64,000 nt of DNA from Pikeienuella piscinae (GTDB lineage Bacteria > Pseudomonadota > Alphaproteobacteria > Rhodobacterales > Rhodobacteraceae). The position numbers and the translations under genes are program-made. Within the stretch, counting starts at the first letter, position 1. Every line of letters begins with the position of its first letter. The stretch lies in contig NZ_CP049056.1 of assembly GCF_011044155.1 (NCBI RefSeq), positions 2,480,001 through 2,544,000 on the forward strand, given 5' to 3'. This document shows positions 24,147 to 33,032 of this stretch, in pieces. Under the pieces are notes generated by a model, which was not told the DNA's origin, ran no database searches, and was given only the letters and a program-made list of their open reading frames with translations.

Positions 24147-25031
24147 ATGCTTTCGCGCGTCGCCGCCCTCTTCGCCCTTTCGGCCGTCCTGGCGGCGCCC
24201 GCCGCGGCCGCGCCCTGCGCGCGCGATGTCGGCGCGATCTGCGCCGGCGGCGCGGCGCTCACCGAGGCGGAGATGATCGACCGCCTCCGCGCCGCCGATA
24301 TCGTCATCCTCGGCGAACGGCATGACAACCCGGCGCATCATCGCTGGCAGGCGAAGATCGTCGGGGCGCTGGCGCCGAAGGGCCTCGCCTTCGAGATGAT
24401 CCCGCGTTCGCGCGAGGCCATCGCCAACGAGGCGCGGGCCCGCGGCGCGGACCTGGGCGCGGCGCTCGACTGGGCGCATTCGGGCTGGCCGGACTGGGCG
24501 CTGTACGCGCCGATCTTCGCCGCCGCGCCGGAGGCGCGGATCGCTGGCGGCGGCGTTGAACGCGCGGCGCTGACAGCGGCGGTGAAGGACGGCGCGGCGC
24601 GTGCGTTCGGCGCCGGAGCCGCGCGCTACCGGCTGGAGGAACGCCTTCCCGAATCGGTGATCGACGACATGCTGGCGGAGCAGAAGGCCGCGCATTGCGA
24701 CGCGCTGCCGGAGGCGATGCTGCCCGGCATGGTCGAGGCGCAGCAGCTTCGCGACGCCGCCTTCGCGGACGCCGCGTTACGGCTGGTCGAGGCCGGCCAT
24801 GCGCCCGCCGCGCTGATCGCCGGGAACGGGCACGCGCGCGCGGACCGGGGCGCGCCGCTCTATCTGCGCCGCGCGGCGCCTGCGCTTCGCGTCTCTTCGG
24901 TGGGGATGATCGAGGTCGGGCGGGATGAAGCGGCTGGGGACGGCGCGCTCTTCGACATCGCGATCTACACGGAGCCCTTCGACCGGGGTGATCCCTGCGC
25001 GGACTTCATCGAGTCGCGACAGAAGCCTTGA
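24147..25031 (+). CDS. ChaN-family (haem-binding, Tiki-like) exported protein
   Basis: A 294-residue protein with a signal peptide (MLSRVAALFALSAVLAAPAA). The mature part shows the ChaN pattern: ADIVILGERHDNPAHH (~51-66), FEMIPRS, DWAHSGWPDWALYAPIF, and a late GNGHARADRGAPLY. Campylobacter ChaN binds haem; the fold is shared with TraB/Tiki proteins. There is no Cys directly after the signal, so it is probably periplasmic rather than a lipoprotein. The start at 24147 gives the cleanest signal peptide; the frame is open upstream. Confidence 0.85.
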   Translation: MLSRVAALFALSAVLAAPAAAAPCARDVGAICAGGAALTEAEMIDRLRAADIVILGERHDNPAHHRWQAKIVGALAPKGLAFEMIPRSREAIANEARARGADLGAALDWAHSGWPDWALYAPIFAAAPEARIAGGGVERAALTAAVKDGAARAFGAGAARYRLEERLPESVIDDMLAEQKAAHCDALPEAMLPGMVEAQQLRDAAFADAALRLVEAGHAPAALIAGNGHARADRGAPLYLRRAAPALRVSSVGMIEVGRDEAAGDGALFDIAIYTEPFDRGDPCADFIESRQKP

Positions 25032-25034
25032 GCC

Positions 25035-25265
25035 TCAGCCGCCCTTCCTGATCCGGTAAAGCGTCGCGCCCGCGTCCCGCGGCGTCGCCGAAAGGAGCTC
25101 ATGCCCGGCTTCGGCGCAGAAATGCGGCACATCGACGATCGCGGCGGGGTCGTCCGCCAGCATCTCCAGCACCGCGCCGGGGGCGAGTGGGCCGAGGCGC
25201 TTTCGCACCTTGAGCACCGGAAGCGGGCAGAGCAACCCGCGCGCATCCAGCACCGCCACGGTCAA
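25035..25265 (-). CDS. TusA-family sulfur carrier protein
   Basis: A 76-residue TusA/SirA-like protein. The active cysteine lies in the family motif DARGLLCPLPVLKVRKRL (Cys13). TusA proteins relay persulfide sulfur for tRNA thiolation or Moco-related steps. The reading frame overlaps the pth stop by four bases, so it is the last gene of rplY-pth-tusA. Confidence 0.93.
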   Translation of the reverse strand: MTVAVLDARGLLCPLPVLKVRKRLGPLAPGAVLEMLADDPAAIVDVPHFCAEAGHELLSATPRDAGATLYRIRKGG

Positions 25266-25951
25266 TTCCGAAACCGGTCCAGAAGCCGCGCGAAGGGAGA
25301 GGCGGAGGCCGGGTCCGGCGCTTCCGGCGCGGCGGACGGCGCCGGCGCTTCACTCTTGGCGGGCTTCGCGGGCTCTGGTCGCTGCGGCCGGGTGCGAAGC
25401 GCGACGGCGTTCATGAAGCCCGCGTCGTCGCCCGCGGCGAGAAGCGGCGCGCCGTCGGCGACGCCGCGCAGAAGATCGTCGAGCCAGGCTTCGTCGGCCT
25501 TCGCAAAGTCGTGGAGGACGTAATTCGCCACCGCCGCCTTGTCGCCGGGATGGCCGACGCCGATCCTCACCCGCACGTAATCCGGCCCGATATGCTGGTG
25601 AATCGAGCGCAGACCGTTATGGCCGGCATGGCCGCCGCCGCGCTTCACCCGGCATTTCGAGGGCGCGAGGTCGATTTCGTCATGAAGGACGATGACGTCT
25701 TCGGGCGCGATTTTCAGGAAACGCGCGGCCTCGCCCACCGCCTGGCCGGAAAGGTTCATCATCGTGCCGGGTTTCAGGAGAGTGCATTTCGCGTCGCCGA
25801 GGCGGCCCTCGGCGATCTCGCCCTGGAACTTGCGCCGCCAGGCGGAAAAACCGTGAGCACCGGCGATCCGGTCGACCGCCATGAAACCGACATTGTGGCG
25901 CGTGCGCGCATAGCGCGCGCCGACATTGCCCAACCCGACGATCAGTTTCAT
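25262..25951 (-). CDS. pth: Peptidyl-tRNA hydrolase
   Basis: Pth frees tRNA from peptidyl-tRNA that has dropped off ribosomes. The 229-residue protein has the catalytic His (TRHNVGF, His19), MMNLSGQAV, VLHDEIDLAPSKCRVKRGGG with the conserved Asp, and GHNGLRSI with the conserved Asn. The usually conserved GLGNPG reads GLGNVG here. The C-terminus has an extra Ala/Pro-rich tail of about 35 residues. It follows rplY, a frequent arrangement. Confidence 0.97.
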   Translation of the reverse strand: MKLIVGLGNVGARYARTRHNVGFMAVDRIAGAHGFSAWRRKFQGEIAEGRLGDAKCTLLKPGTMMNLSGQAVGEAARFLKIAPEDVIVLHDEIDLAPSKCRVKRGGGHAGHNGLRSIHQHIGPDYVRVRIGVGHPGDKAAVANYVLHDFAKADEAWLDDLLRGVADGAPLLAAGDDAGFMNAVALRTRPQRPEPAKPAKSEAPAPSAAPEAPDPASASPFARLLDRFRN

Positions 25952-25975
25952 CGCGCGGCCCTCCGCTCAGGGCGA

Positions 25976-26000
25976 ACGCCGCCCGGAATCCGGGCGGCGT
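25976..26000 (-). terminator. Strong hairpin between rplY and pth
   Basis: ACGCCGCCCGG (25976-25986) and CCGGGCGGCGT (25990-26000) form a perfect 11-base stem with an AAT loop. There is no T-run after it on the minus strand, so it is more likely an attenuator or an mRNA-stabilising structure than a full terminator. Confidence 0.45.
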
Positions 26001-26043
26001 CTGTCGCAATCGGCAAACGGCGCGGGCGCATGGCCCTGCGCGC

Positions 26044-26697
26044 TTACTCCTTGGACGCTTCCTCTTCAGCCTCTTCGGCGTCGGCCTCGGCCTCCTCGCC
26101 CTCATCCTCTTCCGCATCGGCGGAGAGAAGCGCCGACGGCGCCGAGATGTTGGCGATCATGAAATCGCGGTCGGTGATCATCGGCCGCGTGCCCTTCGGC
26201 AAATCGATCTTCGAGATCGTAATCGTATCGCCGATATTCATCCCGGAAAGATCGGCGATCAGCTTCTCGGGGATCGAACCGGCGGTCACCTTCAACTCGA
26301 CCTCGTTGCGCACCACCGTGAGAACGCCGCCGGCGCGCAAGCCCGGGCAATCGTCTTCATTGATGAACTCGACCGGGATGTAGAGGTTGATCCGGCTTCC
26401 TTCGCTCAGACGCAGGAAATCGGCGTGGATCGGCAGATCCTTGACCACATCGCGCTGCACGTCGCGGCAGATCACCCGGTTGTCGACGCCGTCGACGCGG
26501 ACATTGATCAGGGTCGAGCGGAACTTGCCCGCCTTCAGGGCGCGCATCAGGACGTTGTCCTTGATCGCGATCGGCTGCGGGTCTGCGCCGCCGCCATAGA
26601 TCACGGCAGGCACCATGCCCTCGCGCCGCGTCCGTCGGGCAGCCCCTTTGCCCGCTTCGGCCCGGGTCCGGGCCTCGATGATTGGCATGTCAGCCAT
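26044..26697 (-). CDS. rplY: 50S ribosomal protein L25/general stress protein Ctc
   Basis: L25 of the long CTC/TL5 type binds 5S rRNA. The 217-residue protein has the L25 N-terminal domain (ARTRAEAGKGAARRTRREG, VPAVIYGGG) and the TL5 C-terminal beta domain (PVEFINEDDCPGLRAGG, VELKVTAGSIPE). It ends with a very acidic tail of Glu/Asp/Ala. Length fits alphaproteobacterial members. A good promoter lies about 60 bases upstream. Confidence 0.96.
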   Translation of the reverse strand: MADMPIIEARTRAEAGKGAARRTRREGMVPAVIYGGGADPQPIAIKDNVLMRALKAGKFRSTLINVRVDGVDNRVICRDVQRDVVKDLPIHADFLRLSEGSRINLYIPVEFINEDDCPGLRAGGVLTVVRNEVELKVTAGSIPEKLIADLSGMNIGDTITISKIDLPKGTRPMITDRDFMIANISAPSALLSADAEEDEGEEAEADAEEAEEEASKE

Positions 26698-26756
26698 TTT
26701 TCTGTCTCCTTGACATGGCGGCGATCCTCCAGGGGTGTAAGCGCCGCGAAGGCGGG

Positions 26757-26784
26757 CTTATAGTCGAAACGTCGGCGGTGTCAA
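26757..26784 (-). promoter_or_regulatory. Probable sigma-70 promoter of rplY-pth-tusA
   Basis: On the minus strand TTGACA (26784-26779) is followed after 16 bases by TATAAG (26762-26757), close to consensus at both hexamers. Transcription would start about 50 bases before the rplY ATG. Confidence 0.65.
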
Positions 26785-26811
26785 AGCCGGGCTCGGGGCG
26801 TGAGGGATGCG

Positions 26812-28347
26812 ATGACGGGAACGGTCGCGAGCGACGCGGACGGTTCGATCGACCGCAACGCGCTGGAGGCGCGGGGCGCGAAGGGCGCCGGCGCGCTGAT
26901 CGCGCTCGGCGTCAGGCCGGACGACGTGGTCGCCACGATTCTGCGCAACGATCTGGCGCATCTCGAGGTGATGCGGGCGACGGCGCTGGCGGGAGCGGTG
27001 CTCTGTCAACTCAACTGGCACGGCGCGGCGCGCGAGGTCGAGGATATCCTGACGGATTGCGACGCCCGCGCGGTCATCGTCCATCGCGATCTGGTCGACC
27101 CGCTGGCGCAGGCGCTGAAAGGCCGGACGGTGATCGCGGTCACGCCGGGACGGGCGATGCGCGCGGCCTACGGCGTCTCGCCCGAAGCGGCGGCGGCGCG
27201 CCCCGATCTCGGGGAATGGGCGGCGCTCCGCGACGCCGCAGCGCCCTTCGCCGGAAACGAGCTGATGCGCCCGATTCTCCGCTACACTTCCGGCTCCACC
27301 GGCAGGCCGAAGGGCATCAGGCGCGCCACGGCCGGGCTGACGAAGGACAGCGCGGAGACACGGCGCCGGATCGCGGTCGAGATGATGCGGATGCGGCCCG
27401 GCGGGCGATTTCTGACCGCCGCGCCGCTCTATCATTCCGCTCCGTCGTCGCTGACGACGATGGCGATGGCGACGCCGGAGACGAGCGTTCATATCCTGCC
27501 GCGCTTCGACGCGGAGGGGTTCCTGCGCGCCGCGACCGAAACGCGGGCGACGCATATCTATCTCGTCCCGACGATGATGAGCCGGATGTTGAAGCTGCCC
27601 GACGAGGTGAAGGCGCGCTACGACCTCTCGGCGGTCGAATTCTGCCTCTCGACCGGCTCGCCCTTTCCGCACGACCTGAAGACGGCGATGATCGACTGGT
27701 GGGGGCCGGTGTTCTGGGAAAGCTACGGCGCCTCCGAGATCGGCTTCATGACCATGGTCTCCTCGGCGGAGGCGCTGGCGCGACCGGGGACGGCGGGGCG
27801 GGTGCAGATGGGCGGCTCGATCCTGATCCTCGACGCAGAGGGAAACGCGCTGCCGCCCGGCGCGGTCGGCGACATCCATGTGCGGGTCGAGGCCTATGGC
27901 GATTTCGCCTATTCGAACGACCCCGAGGGCCGGAAGGAGGCTGAGCGGCGCGGCCATGTCTCGGTCGGCGACATGGGCTGGCTCGATGAAGAGGGTTATC
28001 TCTTCATCTCAGACCGGAAGAAGGACATGATCATCTCCGGCGGCGCGAACATCTTCCCGGCGGAGATCGAGGGCGCGCTCATCGAGGCGCCGTTCATCGC
28101 CGACGCCGCGGTTTTCGGCGCGCCCGACGTGGAATTCGGCGAGCGCATCGTCGCCGCGATCCAGCCGGCGGCGGGCTGGTCCCCCGACCGGGCCGAGGTA
28201 CTGGCCTGGCTCGACGGACGGCTCGCACGGATGAAGCACCCGCGCGTCATCGAATTCCACGACGCGCTGCCGCGAGAGGACAGCGGCAAGATCTTCAAGG
28301 CCCGGCTGCGCGCGCCATACTGGCGAGACGCGGGGCGCAATATCTGA
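26812..28347 (+). CDS. Acyl-CoA synthetase (AMP-forming)
   Basis: A 511-residue ANL-superfamily ligase that activates a carboxylic acid to acyl-AMP and then acyl-CoA. Motifs are RYTSGSTGRPKGIRRA (P-loop, ~161-176), ESYGASEIG (~303-311), GDMGWLDEEGYLFISDRKK (~389-407) and the C-terminal catalytic-Lys segment PREDSGKIFK (~489-498). The acid substrate cannot be deduced. The ATG at 26812 has GAGGG upstream; a GTG four codons earlier is in frame. It is divergent from rplY. Confidence 0.9.
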   Translation: MTGTVASDADGSIDRNALEARGAKGAGALIALGVRPDDVVATILRNDLAHLEVMRATALAGAVLCQLNWHGAAREVEDILTDCDARAVIVHRDLVDPLAQALKGRTVIAVTPGRAMRAAYGVSPEAAAARPDLGEWAALRDAAAPFAGNELMRPILRYTSGSTGRPKGIRRATAGLTKDSAETRRRIAVEMMRMRPGGRFLTAAPLYHSAPSSLTTMAMATPETSVHILPRFDAEGFLRAATETRATHIYLVPTMMSRMLKLPDEVKARYDLSAVEFCLSTGSPFPHDLKTAMIDWWGPVFWESYGASEIGFMTMVSSAEALARPGTAGRVQMGGSILILDAEGNALPPGAVGDIHVRVEAYGDFAYSNDPEGRKEAERRGHVSVGDMGWLDEEGYLFISDRKKDMIISGGANIFPAEIEGALIEAPFIADAAVFGAPDVEFGERIVAAIQPAAGWSPDRAEVLAWLDGRLARMKHPRVIEFHDALPREDSGKIFKARLRAPYWRDAGRNI

Positions 28348-28441
28348 CCACTAGGAAGCGCCGCATCAACTGCGTCGCCCGCGGCGACCGGACGCCAGCG
28401 GCGCGCCGCAACGCCGGCGCGCGCGGCGACGGGCGCCCGGA

Positions 28442-29539
28442 TCAGCTGTCGAGCCGGTCGAGAAAGGAAAGTTGCGGCGCGACGGGGATCGCGGCGGGCG
28501 GTGTGAAGAGATCGGTGCGGAGCGGCTTCACGGGCCGGTCGAGCCCGTGCGCGGCCGCGGCGCGGCGAAAGCGGCGGCCGATAAGATCGGCGTAAACCCC
28601 TTCCCCCTTCAGCCGCTTGCCCCATTCCGGGTCATAATCGCGCCCGCCGTGAATCTCGCGCACATAGCGCATCACCCGCGCGGCGCGGTCGGGGAAATGC
28701 GCCTCCAGCCATTCGACGAAGAGATCGCGCACTTCGAGAGGCAGACGCAGAACGACATAGCCGGCGCTCGTAGCCCCGGAGGCGGCGGCGGCGCGCAGGA
28801 GCGCCTCGATCTGCTGGTCGTTGATCGCAGGGATCAGCGGGGCGGTCATCACGCCGACCGGACAGCCCGCCGCCGCCAGTTGGCGCATCGCCCAGAGCCT
28901 GCGGTCGGGCGTGGCGGCGCGCGGCTCCATCTTCCGTGAAAGACCGGCGTCCAGAGAAGTGAGAGAGAGCGAGACCCGCGCCAGCCCGCGCCGCCCCATC
29001 GGACCGAGAAGATCCACATCGCGCGCCACCATCGCCGATTTGGTGACGATGGTCACCGGATGGTTGAACTCGGAAAGAACCTCCAGCAGCCCGCGCATGA
29101 CGCGGTGGGTTTTCTCGATCGGCTGGTAGGGGTCGGTGTTGGTTCCGATGGCGATCGGCTCCGGCCTGTAGCGGGGGCGCGAGAGCGCGCGGCGCAGGAG
29201 CTCAGGCGCCCTTGGCTTCACCGTGAGTTTCGTTTCGAAATCGAGGCCCGGCGAAAGGCCGAGATAGGCGTGGGTCGGCCGGGCGAAACAATAGACGCAG
29301 CCATGCTCACACCCGCGATAGGGGTTGATCGAGCGGGTGAATGGCAGATCGGGCGAGGCGACGCGGCTGATGACCGATCGCGATCGGTCGATACTGATCT
29401 CGGTCTTCAGCGGCAGGGGTACGTCCGGCGTCCAACCGTCGTCGAACGCCTCACGCGTCGTCGGCTCGAACCGACCCGCGCGATTGGAGACGGCGCCGCG
29501 TCCGCGTCGCGTCCGGCTGCCGATTTCCGACCCGTTCAT
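28442..29539 (-). CDS. PA0069-family radical SAM protein
   Basis: The 365-residue protein has the radical SAM cluster C77-x3-C81-x2-C84 (RGCEHGCVYCFARPTHAYLG) and resembles the PA0069/Rv2578c group, which is related to spore photoproduct lyase. Other segments are IAIGTNTDPYQPIE and TIVTKSAMVARDVDLL. The substrate is unknown; relatives are suspected in DNA repair. A LexA box overlaps its probable -10 element, which supports damage induction. Confidence 0.88.
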   Translation of the reverse strand: MNGSEIGSRTRRGRGAVSNRAGRFEPTTREAFDDGWTPDVPLPLKTEISIDRSRSVISRVASPDLPFTRSINPYRGCEHGCVYCFARPTHAYLGLSPGLDFETKLTVKPRAPELLRRALSRPRYRPEPIAIGTNTDPYQPIEKTHRVMRGLLEVLSEFNHPVTIVTKSAMVARDVDLLGPMGRRGLARVSLSLTSLDAGLSRKMEPRAATPDRRLWAMRQLAAAGCPVGVMTAPLIPAINDQQIEALLRAAAASGATSAGYVVLRLPLEVRDLFVEWLEAHFPDRAARVMRYVREIHGGRDYDPEWGKRLKGEGVYADLIGRRFRRAAAAHGLDRPVKPLRTDLFTPPAAIPVAPQLSFLDRLDS

Positions 29540-29564
29540 TCGAATCGACGCTCCTCAATAAGAG

Positions 29565-29579
29565 GAACATTATAGGAAC
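29565..29579 (-). promoter_or_regulatory. LexA (SOS) box over the radical SAM gene promoter
   Basis: On the minus strand the sequence GTTCCTATAATGTTC is an exact GTTC-N7-GTTC, the alphaproteobacterial LexA operator. The N7 contains TATAAT, a perfect -10 hexamer, so LexA binding would block the promoter. It lies 26-40 bases before the ATG at 29539. Confidence 0.78.
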
Positions 29580-29739
29580 ATTTAGCGTGGTGAGCGAGTC
29601 CGGAAATTGACGCGGCCCGATCCGGAGACGCCGGCGGAGATTCTTCATATCCGCCATGCGGCGCGCAGGCCCCTATCGCGCTTGCGGCGCGCCGTTCAGA
29701 GCCGACCGAGGGCCCGCCCGGCCGGATCGCCGCCAGACG

Positions 29740-30420
29740 TCACTCACTTCGCTGCGTGGCGAGCCAGACCGTATGACGCGCGCCGCGTTTCGCGCGCACC
29801 GCCCGGACCTTCGTCACGCTGGTCGCGAACCCGCAATGCGACAGGCGTCGCGAAAAACCGGGGTCGGGCGCGGCGGACCAGATGGCGAGGACGCCACCGG
29901 GCGTCAGCGCCCGCCGCGCCGCCAGCAGGCCCGCCTCCCCATAGAGCGCGTCGTTGCCGGCGCGGGTCACGCCGTTCGGCCCGTTGTCGACATCGAGCAG
30001 AATCGCGTCGAACGCCGCCCCCGCCGCGCGGATCACGGCGCCGACATCGCCGGTGTTCAGCTCGACTCTCGGGTCCGAAAGGCAGTCTCCGAACACGTCC
30101 GCCATGTGCGCCGTCGCCCAGTCGATCAACTCGGGAACGATCTCCGACACGATCAGGCGCGCATCGGAACCCGCAGCGGCCTGCGCGGCGCGGAGAGTGA
30201 AGCCCATGCCGAGCCCGCCGATCAGGATGCGGGGCGCCCGGCGTCCAGCCAAACGCTCGATGGCCAGGGTCGCGAGCGCCTCCTCCGAAGCGGCGAGACG
30301 GCTGTTCATCAGTTCGTTGCCGTCGCGGAGGCGAATCGAGAACTCCGCGCCCCGACGCAGAAGCCGCAGCGTGGCGCCGTCCGGCATCGTCGCCGTCGCC
30401 AGATGTATCCACGGCAGCAT
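29740..30420 (-). CDS. Spermidine synthase-like methyltransferase-fold protein
   Basis: A 226-residue protein of the spermidine/spermine synthase superfamily. It has the nucleoside-binding glycine loop ILIGGLGMGFTLRAA (~65-79), VSEIVPELIDWA (~91-102), DPRVELNTGDV, and DAILLDVDNGPNGV (~138-151). Such stand-alone proteins are often annotated as spermidine synthase without evidence of activity. It has no polyamine neighbour here. Confidence 0.85.
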   Translation of the reverse strand: MLPWIHLATATMPDGATLRLLRRGAEFSIRLRDGNELMNSRLAASEEALATLAIERLAGRRAPRILIGGLGMGFTLRAAQAAAGSDARLIVSEIVPELIDWATAHMADVFGDCLSDPRVELNTGDVGAVIRAAGAAFDAILLDVDNGPNGVTRAGNDALYGEAGLLAARRALTPGGVLAIWSAAPDPGFSRRLSHCGFATSVTKVRAVRAKRGARHTVWLATQRSE

Positions 30421-30764
30421 GCAGGGGCGTCCCTTGTTCAGGCGAGGCCTCCGCGTACCCGATCGAGGGACGGAGGTGAAGGCCCGTCGTCGGTTGAAGT
30501 CAGACGGCTGTCGCTGTTCGGCCGCCCGTATCCGTCAGCGCGGGCCAGCGGGTTTCAGGACTCCGAAATCCGGCTCGTTGACGGCCTCACGGCACGACGA
30601 CGCGCCGGTTCCACATCTCACGGGATTGCATCTGAGCGCGTTCAGCGGCTCAACAGGTCTTGAGAATCTCCGCCGGCGCCCCGGGATATCCGTGCGCTCT
30701 CAATCGGCGTGTTCGGTGATGAATTGCTGGCCGCGCGGGATCGCCCCGCCGGCGGGGAGGGTCC

Positions 30765-31035
30765 GGCGCGCCCCACTGGCCGGACCCTCCCTGGCGCTTC
30801 GCTTCAGGCAACAAACACGCCCGTCGAAAAGCTTGCACCCACTTCCACACAGGCCCGGCGCGCCCCACTGGCCGACCCTCCCCCAGGCGTTCCTCTCCGC
30901 GCAACAAACACGCCCGGCTAAGAAGCCCAACTCGCTTCCACACAGGTTGGGCGCGCCCCGCCACCCGACCCTCACACTCTCTCACCCCAGGCAACAAACA
31001 CGCCCGACGAACAACCCGGAGCCGCCACCACAATG
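30765..31035. repeat. Three imperfect tandem repeats of ~92 bases
   Basis: Units start at 30765, 30857 and 30950, each with GGCGCGCCCC. Each unit contains GCAACAAACACGCCCG, at 30808-30823, 30901-30916 and 30991-31006, a block identical in all three. Units 1 and 2 also share ACTGGCC and CTTCCACACAGG. The third unit is more diverged. The rest of the unit varies, which suggests a conserved short motif in a degenerate scaffold. Confidence 0.75.
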
Positions 31036-31209
31036 CTTCGCTCCTGCATGGTGTTTCGCAAGGCGCGTGCCAAAACCATCGCGGGCGGCGCCAATTGCGG
31101 CGCCACCATGACGTGCGCGCGCTAACGGGTTGTATTGACGGCATAACTTTATCTCAGCGCGAGCAGACCGCGCTGGATCAGCGGGGACGCCGGGCCCGTC
31201 CGAGACCTT

Positions 31210-31251
31210 TGCATTCCGCAAATCCATCGCGGTTCGCATTGGCGGAATGCA
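31210..31251. repeat. Inverted repeat TGCATTCCGC / GCGGAATGCA
   Basis: Ten-base arms at 31210-31219 and 31242-31251 are perfect inverted copies with 22 bases between them. It could be a binding site pair or an RNA stem in the gene-free region. Confidence 0.45.
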
Positions 31252-31421
31252 ATTCCGGCGCATACGAAACCGCAAAGGTTGTCCCGCGGCGCGTTCCGGC
31301 GGGTGCGATTGTCGCGCAGGTTGTCCTGCGCGACGTCCGATGGGCCGCGCGGCGGAATGATCGGGGCCGGCCATTCCTTTCACCGGCCCGGCGCAAACGC
31401 ATTTCGCGCACGGCGCGCGCT

Positions 31422-31856
31422 TCAGCCGAAACGTTCCCGAAGCGCCCTGAGTCCGATTTCGTAGAACGCGCCGACGATGTCGTCGGGAACCCGTCCCGCG
31501 TCCTCCGCCGGGGTGAAATAGGCCGACCAGAAGACCCGGCAGCCGTCCGCCTCGGCGACGCAGCTCAGCGTCGCGCGATAGTCGCTGACCGGCAGCGGCC
31601 CCTCGACCACTTCATAGGTCAGATGGTGCGGCCCGACCTCGATCAGCCGTTCGAAGAACAGTTCGTCATCGGTGGTGGTGAGATGGCGAAACGTGCGGCC
31701 CTCGATTTCGGTCAGTTCCACCGAGGCGATCAGCGGATGCCAGCCGGCGATCGCGCCGAAGCCGCCGATCTCGGCCCAGACGACGTCGCGGTCGGCGGCC
31801 AGTTCGACCATGCGCTGGACCCGGTCATGGTCCGCCTGATGACGGTTGTCGTTCAT
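31422..31856 (-). CDS. SRPBCC (START/Bet v1-like) family protein
   Basis: A 144-residue small ligand-binding-fold protein, of the polyketide cyclase/dehydrase type. The opening VELAADRDVVWAEIGGFGAI and GWHPLIASVEL are typical, as is the long C-terminal helix. No ligand is predictable. The ATG at 31856 has GGAGG about ten bases upstream; a longer open frame 5' is not family-like. Confidence 0.85.
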   Translation of the reverse strand: MNDNRHQADHDRVQRMVELAADRDVVWAEIGGFGAIAGWHPLIASVELTEIEGRTFRHLTTTDDELFFERLIEVGPHHLTYEVVEGPLPVSDYRATLSCVAEADGCRVFWSAYFTPAEDAGRVPDDIVGAFYEIGLRALRERFG

Positions 31857-31996
31857 TCTTCGCGCCCTCCGGGCTCTGCCGACGTTCATTCGCCGCTCGC
31901 CCGGAGCGTAGCGCCCCCGGCCAGCGCTGCAAAGCCGCCCCTTTCGCGGCGCCTGCCGGACCATTAGGTTCCCCGGCAACCTGAAAAGGACGTCAG

Positions 31997-32998
31997 ATGC
32001 GTTATTCGATCCTCGATCTTTCACCGATCCCCGAAGGAAGCGACGCCGCGACGGCGATCGCCAATTCGGTGGCGCTCGCCCGCCATGCCGAGACGCTGGG
32101 CTATCACCGGTTCTGGATGGCCGAGCATCACAACATGCCCGGTATCGCCAGCGCTGCGACCTCGGTTCTGCTCGGTCACATGGCGGCGGCGACGTCCACG
32201 ATAAGGGTCGGCGCCGGCGGCGTCATGCTGCCGAACCACGCGCCGCTCACAATCGCGGAGCAGTTCGGAACACTGGCGACGATCTATCCGGGCCGGATCG
32301 ACCTCGGGCTCGGCCGGGCGCCGGGCGGCGACATGGCGGTGATCCGCGCGCTGCGCCGGGGCATGGATAATTCCGACCGGTTCCCGGAGGACGTGGCCGA
32401 GCTTATCGCCTATCTCGGCCCGGCGCGGCCGGGGGCGGAGGTGCGCGCGGTGCCGGGTGAGGGAACGGAGGTGCCGGTCTGGATCCTCGGCTCCTCGCTC
32501 TATGGCGCGCAGCTTGCGGCGCATTTCGGCCTTCCCTACGCTTTCGCCTCGCATTTCGCGCCGGATGCGCTGGAGCAGGCGCTGGAGCTTTACCGGGCGC
32601 GCTTCCAGCCTTCCGTCGCGCTTTCGAAACCCCGGTTCATGCTCGCCGTGAACGTCTTCGCCGCCGCCGACGATGAGACCGGGGCGTTTCTGCGCACGAC
32701 CATGCAACTCGCCTTCGCGCGGCTGAGAACTGGCCGGCCGGGCAAGCTGCCGCGCCCGGTCCGCGATATCGACGCGGAGATCGGGCCGGAGATGCGCGCT
32801 GCGGTCGATCACGCGCTTCGGGTCTCCGCCGTCGGATCGCAGGAAAGCGTGCGCCGCAAGCTCGCCGAACTGATCGAACGCTACGAGCCGGACGAGTTGA
32901 TCCTGACCGGGCAGATTCACGATCACGCGGCGCGGCTCGAGTCATTCCGCATCGCGGCCGCGGCGCTGGCGGAGATCGCCGGAAACAAGGCGGCCTGA
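31997..32998 (+). CDS. LLM-class flavin-dependent oxidoreductase
   Basis: A 333-residue luciferase-like monooxygenase. It shows the N-terminal [19 protein letters not shown] (~34-52), [16 protein letters not shown]-type segment (~71-86) and [16 protein letters not shown] (~96-111) characteristic of group-1 LLM proteins that use FMNH2. The substrate is unknown; many such proteins are annotated MsnO8-like. An AAAAGGA ribosome site precedes the ATG. The Rieske gene follows after 34 bases. Confidence 0.92.
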   Translation: MRYSILDLSPIPEGSDAATAIANSVALARHAETLGYHRFWMAEHHNMPGIASAATSVLLGHMAAATSTIRVGAGGVMLPNHAPLTIAEQFGTLATIYPGRIDLGLGRAPGGDMAVIRALRRGMDNSDRFPEDVAELIAYLGPARPGAEVRAVPGEGTEVPVWILGSSLYGAQLAAHFGLPYAFASHFAPDALEQALELYRARFQPSVALSKPRFMLAVNVFAAADDETGAFLRTTMQLAFARLRTGRPGKLPRPVRDIDAEIGPEMRAAVDHALRVSAVGSQESVRRKLAELIERYEPDELILTGQIHDHAARLESFRIAAAALAEIAGNKAA

Positions 32999-33032
32999 GC
33001 GGTGAAGCGGACGGAAGAACGGGCGCGGGCGC

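Larger units (their letters stand above)
30421..31421. other. 1-kb gene-free region with tandem repeats
   Basis: No convincing gene is present: open frames are short, without ribosome sites or recognisable domains. The stretch contains three tandem units of about 92 bases (30765-31035), a long-loop inverted repeat (31210-31251), and near 31130-31160 a TTGACG with an AT-rich follow-up that could be a promoter. Unexplained function. Confidence 0.55.

Noticed and set aside
29740-30412. A 222-codon frame on the same strand overlapping the spermidine-synthase-like gene
   Set aside because: It is an out-of-frame shadow rich in Arg/Gly; the annotated frame has the family glycine loop and conserved Asp residues.
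30765-31035. CRISPR array
   Set aside because: Only three units of ~92 bases with a 16-base identical block. Repeat and spacer lengths do not fit, and there are no cas genes.
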